A stretch of 35,462 nucleotides of DNA from NCBI RefSeq assembly GCF_018006725.1, contig NZ_JAGMXV010000001.1:70831-106292 (forward strand), written 5' to 3'. This document shows, piece after piece, positions 17,847-25,834 of this stretch. Source of the stretch: Rhizorhabdus sp. Its GTDB lineage: Bacteria > Pseudomonadota > Alphaproteobacteria > Sphingomonadales > Sphingomonadaceae. The notes below the pieces were generated by a model. The model was given only the letters and a program-made list of their open reading frames with translations. It was not told the origin of the DNA and ran no database searches. How positions within the stretch are numbered: position 1 is the first letter of the stretch; each line of letters starts with the position of its first letter. The translations under genes and the position numbers were made by a program.

Positions 17847-17946
17847 GGCCCTCCCTTTCGTGGGAGGGACGCCGTTGTGGGGTGCGCAGGAACAGCTCGC
17901 TATCGCTCGCACCCGCCCCTTTCCCCTCCCTTGAAAGGGAGGGGCT
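17847..17946. repeat. REP-like inverted-repeat element between dapD and argB
   Basis: Palindromic arms GGCCCTCCCTTTC-GTGGGAGGGA (from 17847) and CCCCTCCCTTGAAAGGGAGGGG (to 17946) stand in inverted orientation. Both are associated with a GGGTGCG/CGCACCC tail facing the centre. It has the same plan as the two elements in the suf operon and lies between convergent genes, where it might also help end transcription. Confidence 0.65.
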
Positions 17947-17956
17947 TACTCTTTTC

Positions 17957-18862
17957 TCAGCCCATGCCGATCAGGGTGCCGGCGCCGCGCTTGGTGAAGG
18001 CCTCGATCAGCATGGCGTGGGGCACGCGGCCGTCGAGGATGACGGCGGCGTCGACCCCGCCTTCGACCGCGTCGACGCAGGTTTCGAGCTTCGGGATCAT
18101 GCCGCCCTGGATCGTGCCGTCTTCGCGCAATTCGGCGATCCGGCGCGGGTTGAGTTCGCGGATCAGCTGCTTTTCCTTGTCGAGCACGCCGGCGACGTCG
18201 GTGAGCAGGAACAGGCGCGCGGCGCCCAAGGCGATCGCGATCGCGCCGGCCATGGTGTCGGCGTTGACATTATAGGTCTGGCCGTCCTCGCCGATCGCGA
18301 TCGGAGCGATAACGGGGATCATGCCGGCCTTGGACACGGTATCGATCACGCGGCGGTCGATGTCGGCCGGCTCGCCGACGAAGCCGAGGTCGATGACCTG
18401 TTCGATGTTGCTGTCGGGGTCGCGCCGCGTGCGGCTGACCTTCTCGGCGACGACCATGCGGCCGTCCTTGCCCGACAGGCCGACTGCCCGGCCGCCGGCC
18501 TGCGATATCCAGGAGACGATCTCCTTGTTGATCGAGCCGCACAGGACCATCTCGGCGATCCGCGCGGTCTCCGCATCGGTCACGCGCAGGCCATCGACGA
18601 AGCTGCTCTCCACGCCGAGTGTCTTGAGCATCCGCCCGATCTGCGGGCCGCCGCCATGGACCACGACCGGGTTGATCCCGACCGCCTTCAGCAGGACGAT
18701 ATCCTCGGCGAAGTCGCGCGCCGCCTCGGGATCGCCCATGGCGTGGCCGCCATATTTCACCACGAAGGTCTCGCCGGCGTAGCGCTGCATATAGGGCAGC
18801 GCCTCGGTGAGGGTCTCCGCCTTGGCGAGGAGGATCGGGTCGGGGCTGTGATCGGTCGACAT
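17957..18862 (-). CDS. argB: Acetylglutamate kinase
   Basis: ArgB (301 residues) phosphorylates N-acetylglutamate, the second step of arginine synthesis. It carries the N-terminal helix ([20 protein letters not shown]) found in arginine-feedback-inhibited hexameric enzymes, so such control is likely. Nucleotide and substrate motifs: [11 protein letters not shown] at about 34-44, [10 protein letters not shown] with the glycine-rich loop, and [20 protein letters not shown] for ATP binding. The C-terminus ([21 protein letters not shown]) is typical. AGGGG precedes the ATG. No other arg gene is in the window. Confidence 0.97.
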   Translation of the reverse strand: MSTDHSPDPILLAKAETLTEALPYMQRYAGETFVVKYGGHAMGDPEAARDFAEDIVLLKAVGINPVVVHGGGPQIGRMLKTLGVESSFVDGLRVTDAETARIAEMVLCGSINKEIVSWISQAGGRAVGLSGKDGRMVVAEKVSRTRRDPDSNIEQVIDLGFVGEPADIDRRVIDTVSKAGMIPVIAPIAIGEDGQTYNVNADTMAGAIAIALGAARLFLLTDVAGVLDKEKQLIRELNPRRIAELREDGTIQGGMIPKLETCVDAVEGGVDAAVILDGRVPHAMLIEAFTKRGAGTLIGMG

Positions 18863-18940
18863 GGCGCGCCCCTTAGCGGAGGCGGGCTCCGGGATAAAGC
18901 ATCGCGTTGAGCTGGCCTCGCCTGGCGGACCTGCGTTCGG

Positions 18941-19597
18941 TCAGCCGCGCGCGTCGATCCGGCGGCCGGCGGCGACGAAGGCGGTGATCAGCGGGGGCAC
19001 CAGCACGATCGACAGGACGACCTTGGTCAGCATCTGCCCGCCCATCAGGCCCAATATCTCACGCTCGCCGTAGAAGCTGATGGTGATGAACATGATCGTG
19101 TCGGCAATCTGGCTGATCACGCTGGCGATCATTCCGCGCAGCCAGACGAAGCGTCCGACGCCGCTGCCCTTCAAACGGTCGAAGATCAGGACGTTCAGCG
19201 TCTGCGACAGGCCATAGGAGATCAGGCCGGCGATCATCATCCGCGCGCCCTGGCCGACGACGATCGGGAACGCCTCGACCGCAGGCGGATACATGCCGGG
19301 ATCGGTCGGCAAGGCGAGGACGAGCTGGATCAGCAGCGCCGATATGATCAGCGGCAGGAAACCCCAGCGGACGAGCGAATCGGCTACGGTCCGCCCATGC
19401 AACTCGGCGACCGCGCTGCCCATGACGACGAGCAGCAGGAAAGCGAAGATGCCTGCCTCTACGGCCAACGGGCCGAGCGCCACCTGCTTCACTCCGAGCA
19501 CCCCGGCGATGCACACCATGCCGCCGTAGAAGATCGAGATGATGAAGAGCGAGCGGGGCGGGCGGGCGTCCTGCGCCGACGGGGTGGGGGCGGTCAT
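18941..19597 (-). CDS. yhhQ: Queuosine-precursor transporter (YhhQ/VUT family)
   Basis: This 218-residue membrane protein of the DUF165/VUT family is the proposed importer of the queuosine precursors preQ0 or preQ1. It has about six transmembrane helices; characteristic segments are SYGLSQTLNVLIFDRLKG and WLRGMIASVISQIADTIMFI, where the Gln/Asp pattern is typical of YhhQ. The first 14 residues are Pro/Ala-rich and cytoplasmic. queG, which makes queuosine from epoxyqueuosine, lies 9.5 kb away in the same window, consistent with a queuosine pathway. No preQ1 riboswitch was seen upstream. It is divergent from the nucleoside transporter gene, with 102 bases between. Confidence 0.85.
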   Translation of the reverse strand: MTAPTPSAQDARPPRSLFIISIFYGGMVCIAGVLGVKQVALGPLAVEAGIFAFLLLVVMGSAVAELHGRTVADSLVRWGFLPLIISALLIQLVLALPTDPGMYPPAVEAFPIVVGQGARMMIAGLISYGLSQTLNVLIFDRLKGSGVGRFVWLRGMIASVISQIADTIMFITISFYGEREILGLMGGQMLTKVVLSIVLVPPLITAFVAAGRRIDARG

Positions 19598-19699
19598 GCC
19601 GCACTGCTACCGGCTTTGCGGCGGCGGCGAAAGAGCGCTTGACCGGCGCCACACGCTCGACAAGGTGGGCCTTTCTTCGCGCGTTGGGGATGTTTCCGG

Positions 19700-20956
19700 A
19701 TGACGAAATGGCTGACCGGGCTGGCCGGCATCGTGCTGATCCTGCTCGTGGCGGTGGCGCTGTCGTCAGACCGGAAGGCGATCCGCCTGCGCGTCGTCGG
19801 GTCGGCCTTCGCGCTCCAGGCCGGCATCGCCGTGCTCGTCCTCTACGTTCCCTGGGGCCGCGCGCTGCTCGGCGGCATGGCGGCAGGCGTGTCGAGCCTG
19901 CTCGGCTATGCCCAGTCGGGCACCGACTTTCTGTTCGGTTCGCTGGTCAAGCCCGAGATCGGCGGCAACAGCTTCGCGCTCGCCGCCCTTCCCGTGATCA
20001 TCTTCTTCGCCTCGCTCGTCTCGATCCTCTATTTTCTCGGCATCATGCAGTTCGTGATCCGCTGGGTCGGCGGCGCGATCGAGAAGGTCACGGGCGTATC
20101 GAAGGTCGAGTCGCTCTGCGCGGCGGCCAACATCTTCGTCGGGCAGAGCGAATCGCCGCTCGTCATCCGCCCCTATCTGGCGGGCCTCGCCCCGCATCAG
20201 ATGTTCGCAGTGATGGTCACCGGCATGGCGGGCGTCGCCGGAACGATCCTGGCGGCCTATGCGGCGATGGGGATCAGCGTCGACCTGCTGCTGGCGGCGA
20301 GCTTCATGGCGGCGCCAGGCGGCCTGTTGATGGCCAAGATCATCATGCCCGACCCGATCCTACCCGAGGACCGGTCGGCCGACGCATTGGAGGAAGAGGC
20401 GATCGCCATCGCCGAGGCGAATGAAGAGGGAGAGCGGCCCGACAACATCATCATGGCGGCGGCGCTGGGTGCGCAGACCGGCGTGCGGATCGCGGTCTCG
20501 GTCGGTGCGATGGTGCTGGCCTTCGTCGGCCTCGTCGCGCTGGCCAACGGCTTGCTCGGCCAGGCGGGCGCGCTGTTCGGCTATCCGACGCTGAGCTTCC
20601 AGCAGATATTGGGCTTCATCTTCGCGCCGATCATGGTCCTGCTCAACATCCCCTGGGAGCAGGCGCAGATCGTCGGTGGGCTGTTCGGCGAGAAGGTCAC
20701 CCTCAACGAGTTCGTCGCCTATATCCATCTCGGCCAGATCAAGGACACGCTGAGCCCGCACAGCGTCGCGGTGACGACCTTCGCCTTGTGCGGTTTCGCC
20801 AATTTCTCCTCGATCGCGATCCAGATGGCGTCGGCCGGCAGCCTCGCCCCCAACCAGCGCCCCGTGATAGCGCGGCTGGGCGTCAAGGCGCTCGTCGCCG
20901 GCAGCCTCGCCAATCTGATGTCGGCGGCGCTGGCGGGCCTCCTCATCGCCGCCTGA
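19700..20956 (+). CDS. Concentrative nucleoside transporter (CNT/NupC family)
   Basis: This 418-residue protein is a cation-coupled nucleoside importer. Family features: NSFALAALPVIIFFASLVSI, ESLCAAANIFVGQSESPLVI with the nucleoside-binding Gln/Ser/Glu region, MVTGMAGVAGTILAAYAAMG, and the C-terminal ALCGFANFSSIAIQMASAGS. A cytoplasmic acidic insert (LEEEAIAIAEANEEGE) lies near residue 230-250. Length and helix count (about ten) are usual. The Shine-Dalgarno is weak. The upstream gap has TTGACC at 19639 but only a weak -10 17 bases on. Substrate (pyrimidine or purine nucleosides) is not readable from sequence. Confidence 0.94.
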   Translation: MTKWLTGLAGIVLILLVAVALSSDRKAIRLRVVGSAFALQAGIAVLVLYVPWGRALLGGMAAGVSSLLGYAQSGTDFLFGSLVKPEIGGNSFALAALPVIIFFASLVSILYFLGIMQFVIRWVGGAIEKVTGVSKVESLCAAANIFVGQSESPLVIRPYLAGLAPHQMFAVMVTGMAGVAGTILAAYAAMGISVDLLLAASFMAAPGGLLMAKIIMPDPILPEDRSADALEEEAIAIAEANEEGERPDNIIMAAALGAQTGVRIAVSVGAMVLAFVGLVALANGLLGQAGALFGYPTLSFQQILGFIFAPIMVLLNIPWEQAQIVGGLFGEKVTLNEFVAYIHLGQIKDTLSPHSVAVTTFALCGFANFSSIAIQMASAGSLAPNQRPVIARLGVKALVAGSLANLMSAALAGLLIAA

Positions 20957-21019
20957 ACCCGATCCCGCCTGCTGCGTTACGCCTTTATCGTCTCGCAGGT
21001 TTCAGTAGGGAGTTCGGAC

Positions 21020-21241
21020 ATGAAATGCGCATTGGCGATCGGCGCGGCCCTGATCGTGGCGGTTCCGATCATGACCCTTCCCTCGGGCAGGACGGGGGCC
21101 GCATCTGCCGCCGATGCGGTACCGCTCGATCTGTCCACTCTGGACGCGGGCGGAGCGCCGACGACCCGTGAAAAGCCGCTGCGCGCGAAAGCTTCGACAA
21201 TCGGGGGGCTGGGTCAGCTCACCGGCCTATCGAAAGGCTGA
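21020..21241 (+). CDS. Small exported protein, 73 aa, unknown function
   Basis: The protein starts MKCALAIGAALIVAVPIMTL, a Sec signal peptide probably cleaved after GAASA (about residue 30), leaving a mature peptide of roughly 43 residues (ADAVPLDLSTLDAGGAPTTR, then EKPLRAKASTIGGLGQLTGL, then SKG). A good Shine-Dalgarno (GGGAG) stands 7 bases before the ATG, which together with the signal sequence makes it likely real. The mature part has no cysteines and no recognised motif. It sits between the nucleoside transporter and a MerR-type regulator, both on the plus strand. Function unknown. Confidence 0.7.
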   Translation: MKCALAIGAALIVAVPIMTLPSGRTGAASAADAVPLDLSTLDAGGAPTTREKPLRAKASTIGGLGQLTGLSKG

Positions 21242-21262
21242 GCCTCGTCTTTGCGGCTTGAA

Positions 21263-21279
21263 CTTGACCCCGGGTCAAG
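21263..21279 (+). promoter_or_regulatory. Palindromic operator candidate before the MerR-type gene
   Basis: CTTGACCC-C-GGGTCAAG is a perfect 8+8 palindrome with one central base, ending 15 bases before the ATG at 21295. MerR-family proteins bind dyads of this size and style, usually in an elongated promoter spacer, and autoregulation is common. TTGACC inside it could also act as a -35, but no -10 at 19 bases was found. Confidence 0.45.
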
Positions 21280-21294
21280 CGCTACTCCGCCGCC

Positions 21295-22053
21295 ATGGAG
21301 CCGATTCTCGACATCGCCACCGTCGCCCGCAAAACGGGCGTCACCTCGCGTGCCCTGCGTTTCTATGAAGCGCGCGGTCTGATCCGTCCGCTGCGAACCG
21401 CCAGCGGACGCCGCGCTTACGGTGCGGGCGAACTGGCCCGGCTGGACGCCATCCTCACCCTGAAACGTGCCGGGTTCAGCCTTTCGGTGATCGCGGCGAT
21501 GCTGTCGGACCGAAAGGCCGACCTGGGCAAGCAGGTCGCCGCCCGGCTGGCGGAAGTCGATCTGCGCGCCGCCGAGATCGCCGAAACCCGGCTGCTGCTC
21601 CAATCCTTATCGTCCCGCATCGATCGCGGCGAGACGATCGACGTCGCGACCCTCTGCTCGCTGATCAGACGCGGAGATGAAAAGATGAGCGAAGACAAAT
21701 GGCAACCGGTGCTGGACCGCTTTTACAGCGTTGAAGAGAGACAGGCATGGGTGGACAGCGCGACCCGGATGCCCGACGGTTTCGACCAGCAGGCCTATGC
21801 CGAGACGTGGAAGGATCTGGGCGCGAGGATCGAGGCTGCTTTGCCGCTCGACCCGGCTGGCGCGCGGGCACAGGCCTATCTCGCCGAATGGCGCGCGCTG
21901 CTCGAGCCGTTCGCCCGGGTGGCCAGCCCCGAGATGATGGCGGGAGCGGAGCGCCTGTACGATCGGATGGACGAGTGGCAGGGGGAGGTCGCCTCGCCCT
22001 TCTCCTCGCGGGTCTGGGCGTTCGTCCAGGCAGCGTCGGCGGCCGAGGGCTGA
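21295..22053 (+). CDS. MerR-family regulator with TipAS-type ligand domain
   Basis: This 252-residue regulator has an N-terminal MerR winged helix-turn-helix (about 5-72: DIATVARKTGVTSRALRFYE, the ARGLIRPLRTASGRRAYGAG wing, LKRAGFSLSVIAAML), a coiled dimerisation helix (about 78-115), and a C-terminal TipAS-like domain (about 130-250: WQPVLDRFYSVEERQAWVDS). TipAS domains bind varied hydrophobic drugs and natural products and turn the regulator into an activator. The usual targets are efflux or resistance genes, but none is adjacent here. It is convergent with rpoN; a large inverted repeat separates them. A palindromic operator candidate lies just upstream. Confidence 0.88.
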   Translation: MEPILDIATVARKTGVTSRALRFYEARGLIRPLRTASGRRAYGAGELARLDAILTLKRAGFSLSVIAAMLSDRKADLGKQVAARLAEVDLRAAEIAETRLLLQSLSSRIDRGETIDVATLCSLIRRGDEKMSEDKWQPVLDRFYSVEERQAWVDSATRMPDGFDQQAYAETWKDLGARIEAALPLDPAGARAQAYLAEWRALLEPFARVASPEMMAGAERLYDRMDEWQGEVASPFSSRVWAFVQAASAAEG

Positions 22054-22063
22054 CCGCCTGCAG

Positions 22064-22099
22064 ATGAAAGCGGTGTAGCGCCCGCTACGCCGCTTTCAT
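22064..22099. terminator. 17-bp-arm inverted repeat at the merR/rpoN convergent ends
   Basis: ATGAAAGCGGTGTAGCG (22064-22080) and CGCTACGCCGCTTTCAT (22083-22099) pair along all 17 positions with one G-U, around a 2-base centre. The right arm includes the last codons and stop of rpoN. There is no U-run, so it is not a classic intrinsic terminator, but the hairpin would form in both transcripts. Confidence 0.5.
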
Positions 22100-23623
22100 C
22101 GCCCGCTGACGCCGGCGCTGGACCGACGAACCCAGGCCGATCGCTTCGCGATATTTGGCGACGGTGCGGCGGGCGAGGTCGAAGCCTTTGTCGCGCAGCA
22201 GTTCCACCAGCTTGTCGTCGGACAATATGTCGTCGCCTTCGGCCGCGATCAGCTTGGCGATCTGGCTTTTCACCGCCTCGGCCGAGACAGCGTCGCCGCC
22301 ATCGGCGGCGGCCACGCCCGAGGTGAAGAAATATTTGAGCTCGTGCAGGCCGCGTTCGCAGAACAGATATTTGTTCGAGGTCACGCGGCTGATCGTCGAT
22401 TCGTGCATGCCGACCGCATCGGCGATCGTCTTCAGCGTCAGCGGGCGGAGATGTTCGACGCCGTGCAGGAAGAAGGCTTCCTGCTGCTTCACGATTTCCT
22501 GAGTCACCTTGACGATCGTGCGCGCGCGCTGGTCGAGCGCCTTGACCAGCCAGTTGGCCGAGGCGAGGCATTCGCCGAGCCAGGCCTTGCTGCTCTTGTC
22601 CTGCGGGCCGCTCGACAGCTCGCTATAATAGCTACGGTTGACGATCAGCCGGGGCAGGCTGGCGCTGTTGAGCTCGATCGCCCAGCCGTCGCCCTTGCGG
22701 CGGACGAAGATGTCGGGCGTCACCGGTGCCGCCGGTTCGCCGCCGAAGCGCAGGCCCGGCTTCGGATCATAGCCGCGCAGCTCGCGGATCATGTCGGCCA
22801 TGTCCTCCTCGTCGACACCGCATAGCCGGCGAAGTTGGGGGATGGCACCGCGCGCCAGCAGATCGAGATTGTCGATCAGCTTCGCCATGGCGGGATCATA
22901 GCGATCGGCGTCGCGGGCCTGGAGCGCGATGCATTCGGCGAGCGAGCGGGCGCCGACGCCCGTCGGGTCGAGCGTCTGGATCACCGACAGAACGCGCTCG
23001 ACGTCGAACAGCGGCACGTCGAGCGCCTGGGCGATATCGAAGGTCTGGCCCTCGAAATAGCCGGCCTCGTCGATCAGGTCGATCAGCCGGACCGCGATGG
23101 CGAGGTCGGCGCCGGACAGGAGCTCTCCGGCCTGCGCGAGGAGATGGTCGTGGAGCGACAAGCCTGCCGACGCGCTCTCGCCGGGATCGGGCGCGTCCTC
23201 CGACAGCCCTCCGGAGGCGCCTTGTACGCCGAGCGATCCGTCCATGCCCTGAAGCGAGTCGCTCGGGCTGTCATGGTGAAAGGTTTCGGACGCATAATCG
23301 ACGTCGAGCGGGGCGTCGGCGACGCCATCTCCTGCCTCGATCAGCCGGTCGGCTGTCGGCGCATCGTCGAAATCGCCGAAGCCGTCGGGGGCCTCCCCGC
23401 TGTCGCTGCCGTCGAAGTCGGTTGCCTCGAAGCTGTCGGTCGCGTCTCCGCCATCGCTGCGTTCACCGCCCGATTCGAGCAGCGGATTCTTCTCGACCTC
23501 CTCGGCGATGAAGGCCTCGATTTCGAGATTGGACAGCGCCAGCAGCTTGATCGCCTGCTGAAGCTGCGGCGTCATCACCAGCGACTGGCTCTGCCGCAGA
23601 TCGAGGCGGGGCCCCAGTGCCAT
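22085..23623 (-). CDS. rpoN: RNA polymerase sigma-54 factor
   Basis: Sigma-54 (512 residues) directs RNA polymerase to -24/-12 promoters and needs AAA+ activators. Region I, MALGPRLDLRQSQSLVMTPQ through QQAIKLLALSNLEIEAFI, is Gln/Leu-rich as usual. An acidic region II follows (about 50-135, rich in Asp and Gly), then the core-binding domain, the HTH (LTLKTIADAVGMHESTISRV) and the RpoN box ARRTVAKYREAIGL near the C-terminus. Length is normal for alphaproteobacteria. It directly follows lptB (23 bases), the standard order. The hpf and ptsN genes that often follow rpoN are absent; a convergent merR gene is there instead. Confidence 0.97.
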   Translation of the reverse strand: MALGPRLDLRQSQSLVMTPQLQQAIKLLALSNLEIEAFIAEEVEKNPLLESGGERSDGGDATDSFEATDFDGSDSGEAPDGFGDFDDAPTADRLIEAGDGVADAPLDVDYASETFHHDSPSDSLQGMDGSLGVQGASGGLSEDAPDPGESASAGLSLHDHLLAQAGELLSGADLAIAVRLIDLIDEAGYFEGQTFDIAQALDVPLFDVERVLSVIQTLDPTGVGARSLAECIALQARDADRYDPAMAKLIDNLDLLARGAIPQLRRLCGVDEEDMADMIRELRGYDPKPGLRFGGEPAAPVTPDIFVRRKGDGWAIELNSASLPRLIVNRSYYSELSSGPQDKSSKAWLGECLASANWLVKALDQRARTIVKVTQEIVKQQEAFFLHGVEHLRPLTLKTIADAVGMHESTISRVTSNKYLFCERGLHELKYFFTSGVAAADGGDAVSAEAVKSQIAKLIAAEGDDILSDDKLVELLRDKGFDLARRTVAKYREAIGLGSSVQRRRQRAMKAA

Positions 23624-23646
23624 GGTTCAGAGCGCCGGTGGCATCG

Positions 23647-24423
23647 TCAGAGCGAGAAGCCCTCGCCCAGATAGAGGCGACGGACGTTCGGATCGGCGAC
23701 GAGCGCGGCCGGGCTGCCCTGGAACAGCACCTTGCCGTCATAGATGATGCAGGCACGATCGACGATGTCGAGCGTCTCGCGGACATTGTGATCGGTGATC
23801 AGTACGCCGATGTCGCGGCTCTTGAGGTCGCGGACGAGATCACGGATGTCGGCGATCGAAATCGGGTCGATGCCGGCGAAAGGCTCATCGAGCAGCATGA
23901 TCGACGGATCGGCAGCCAGCGCGCGCGCAATTTCGCAGCGACGCCGTTCGCCGCCCGACAGCGCCATCGCCGCCGAATCGCGCAAATGGGTCAGGTGAAA
24001 CTCGTCGAGCAGCGAATCGAGTCGCTCTGCGCGCTGCTTCTTGTCGGGCTCGACCAGTTCGAGCACCGCCATGATGTTCTGGCTGACAGACAGGCCACGG
24101 AAGATCGAGGTTTCCTGCGGCAGATAGCCGAGTCCCAGAATCGCGCGCCGGTACATCGGCAGGGTGGTGATGTCGTCGCCATCGAGCAGGATGCGGCCGG
24201 CGTCGGGGCGGACGAGGCCCATCACCGAATAGAAGCAGGTCGTCTTGCCCGCGCCATTGGGGCCGAGCAGGCCGACCACCTCGCCGCGCGCGACGTCGAG
24301 CGAGATGTCGCTTAGCACCTGCCGCCGGTCATAGCTTTTCGCGATCGACACGACCGACAGACCGCGCACGACGCCGGTGCCGTCGTAGCCGGCAGGACGT
24401 TCGAGGGTGGCAGAGTCGGTCAT
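23647..24423 (-). CDS. lptB: LPS export ABC transporter ATPase LptB
   Basis: LptB (258 residues) is the cytoplasmic ATPase of the LptB2FGC complex that extracts lipopolysaccharide from the inner membrane and pushes it along the Lpt bridge. Motifs: Walker A GPNGAGKTT at 54-62, Q-loop LGYLPQETSIFRGLSV, signature LSGGERRRCEIARAL, Walker B IMLLDEPFAGIDP, switch histidine in LITDHNV. The N-terminal extension of about 25 residues is modest. It follows lptA after 158 bases, a wider gap than usual in this operon. Confidence 0.96.
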   Translation of the reverse strand: MTDSATLERPAGYDGTGVVRGLSVVSIAKSYDRRQVLSDISLDVARGEVVGLLGPNGAGKTTCFYSVMGLVRPDAGRILLDGDDITTLPMYRRAILGLGYLPQETSIFRGLSVSQNIMAVLELVEPDKKQRAERLDSLLDEFHLTHLRDSAAMALSGGERRRCEIARALAADPSIMLLDEPFAGIDPISIADIRDLVRDLKSRDIGVLITDHNVRETLDIVDRACIIYDGKVLFQGSPAALVADPNVRRLYLGEGFSL

Positions 24424-24562
24424 TATAGGATCATCCCGGCGAAGGGTTCGCGTCGCGCCTGATTAGACGAGCGCGCTGCCCATGGAAACTGGCAAGCTTC
24501 GTGCATGGATATTTTTGACGGCGGCCCGTGGAGAGGCCGAGGCGAGGCGCGCAAGGATGATC

Positions 24563-24580
24563 GAAAAAGCCCCGCCGGGC
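24563..24580 (-). terminator. Possible weak terminator after lptA
   Basis: On the minus strand GCCCGGCGGGGC followed by TTTTT begins two bases after the lptA stop. The stem is short with a minimal loop, so it is at best an attenuator before lptB. Confidence 0.3.
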
Positions 24581-24581
24581 G

Positions 24582-25112
24582 TCAGTTCTGCGACCGCGGC
24601 GGGGGCGTGAAACGGCCGGTCACGCGACCGCCGCCGCTGCCCGAACTGCCGCCGTCGAGCGAGGCCTGGCCGCTGTTCATGTTGATGACCAGCCGGTTGC
24701 CCCTGGTTTCGCCCTTGCCGGCGCGGCTGACGGTGACGCCGCCGATCATCGTGACGAGGCGCGAGCGCAGGTCGTAGATCGCATATTGCGAGCGTGCGGT
24801 TTCGGTCGCCGTGGTCAGAACGACGCTGCCCGAAGCATCCATGCGGTTGACCTGGGTCTGGTTGGCCGAGGTGTAGTTGATCGTGACGCGGGCGGCGCGC
24901 AGCGTCATGTCGCCCTGCTTCACCTCGACATTGCCGGTCAGGATCGCCCGGTCGCTCCGATCCTGAAGTTCGATGCGGTCGGCGGCGAAGTCGACCGGAG
25001 CATTGGCGTTGTGATTCTTGAGCGAGGTCGCGGTCTGGGCAGCGAGCGGAAGCGCAGCCAGCGACAGCGTCGCGACCAGCAGCTTTTTCGCCATTCGAGC
25101 CCGTACGACCAC
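24582..25112 (-). CDS. lptA: Periplasmic LPS transport protein LptA
   Basis: LptA (176 residues from GTG 25112) is the periplasmic bridge protein that carries lipopolysaccharide from LptC to LptD. A signal peptide (AKKLLVATLSLAALPLAAQT) precedes an OstA-type beta-jellyroll: VDFAADRIELQDRSDRAILT, GNVEVKQGDMTLRAARVTIN and DLRSRLVTMIGGVTVSRAG. The C-terminal tail is Ser/Gly-rich (DGGSSGSGGGRVTGRF). GTG 25112 is chosen because GGAGG, inside the last codons of lptC, lies six bases before it; a TTG at 25118 touches that site, and ATG 25094 has no Shine-Dalgarno but would suit the signal peptide. Confidence 0.9.
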   Translation of the reverse strand: MVVRARMAKKLLVATLSLAALPLAAQTATSLKNHNANAPVDFAADRIELQDRSDRAILTGNVEVKQGDMTLRAARVTINYTSANQTQVNRMDASGSVVLTTATETARSQYAIYDLRSRLVTMIGGVTVSRAGKGETRGNRLVINMNSGQASLDGGSSGSGGGRVTGRFTPPPRSQN

Positions 25113-25114
25113 GC

Positions 25115-25792
25115 TCAACCTCCGTTCTTCGCCCGCGCGGGCGCCTTGGGCGCTGCTGTGGCGCTTCGCTGGTCGATATGCAAGCGCGCTCGGCCTTCGA
25201 GTACCACGACACGGGCGTTCAGGTCGGCGGTGAAGCGGTCGCCCGAGAAGGTGCCGACGTTCATCCGGCCGTCGACCGGTCCCTCGCTAGCCACCTTGCG
25301 GGTCTTGAGGTCGATCCCGACGTCGCGCGTTTGGATATTATAGCCGTCGGCGGAGTTGAAATGGACCGGACCGTCGATGGCGACCTTCTCGCTGTCCATG
25401 TCATAGCGGCCATTATTGGCGACGATCCGGGCAGGGCCTTCCGGAAGCTGGATCTGCGCAGCGAGCTTCTGCATCCGCACCACCGGATCGCGCGAGGTGG
25501 TCTGCACCGCCGAGCCGGCCGTCAGCTGAAAGGCCTGTCCCTTCGCGTCCTGGCCACGATAGGTGGCCGTGGTCACCCGCATACGCTCGCGCGCAACAGC
25601 TACGCGGTCCTTCGACAGGACGAAGCTGATGTCGCGTCCGACGGTCAGTGGGGCGATGGCCAGCAGGATCACCAGTGCTCCGACCGCAACAGGCAACACC
25701 AGGCGCAATATCCCGATCAGCCGGTCGTGCCGGCTGCCGCTGGCAGCCCAGAGCTGGCGCTGGCTGCGGACACGGTCGGCGAGTTCGGACAT
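25115..25792 (-). CDS. lptC: LPS export protein LptC
   Basis: LptC (225 residues) is a bitopic inner-membrane protein with one transmembrane helix (about 27-46, ILRLVLPVAVGALVILLAIA) and a periplasmic jellyroll domain that accepts lipopolysaccharide from LptB2FG and passes it to LptA. Recognisable family segments: GQAFQLTAGSAVQTTSRDPV, NGRYDMDSEKVAIDGPVHFN, GYNIQTRDVGIDLKTRKVAS. The C-terminal Ala/Lys/Pro-rich tail (ATAAPKAPARAKNGG) is probably disordered. It lies 42 bases after rnd and its end carries the Shine-Dalgarno of lptA. Confidence 0.93.
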   Translation of the reverse strand: MSELADRVRSQRQLWAASGSRHDRLIGILRLVLPVAVGALVILLAIAPLTVGRDISFVLSKDRVAVARERMRVTTATYRGQDAKGQAFQLTAGSAVQTTSRDPVVRMQKLAAQIQLPEGPARIVANNGRYDMDSEKVAIDGPVHFNSADGYNIQTRDVGIDLKTRKVASEGPVDGRMNVGTFSGDRFTADLNARVVVLEGRARLHIDQRSATAAPKAPARAKNGG

Positions 25793-25834
25793 GCTTCGGA
25801 GCTCCGTCAGGCGTCGGCGCGGGCGCGCCGGCGA

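Noticed and set aside
18863-18940. PreQ1 riboswitch or other RNA element near the YhhQ-family gene
   Set aside because: Its true upstream region (19598-19699) holds no preQ1-I-like hairpin with an A-rich tail; the 18863-18940 gap is downstream of it.
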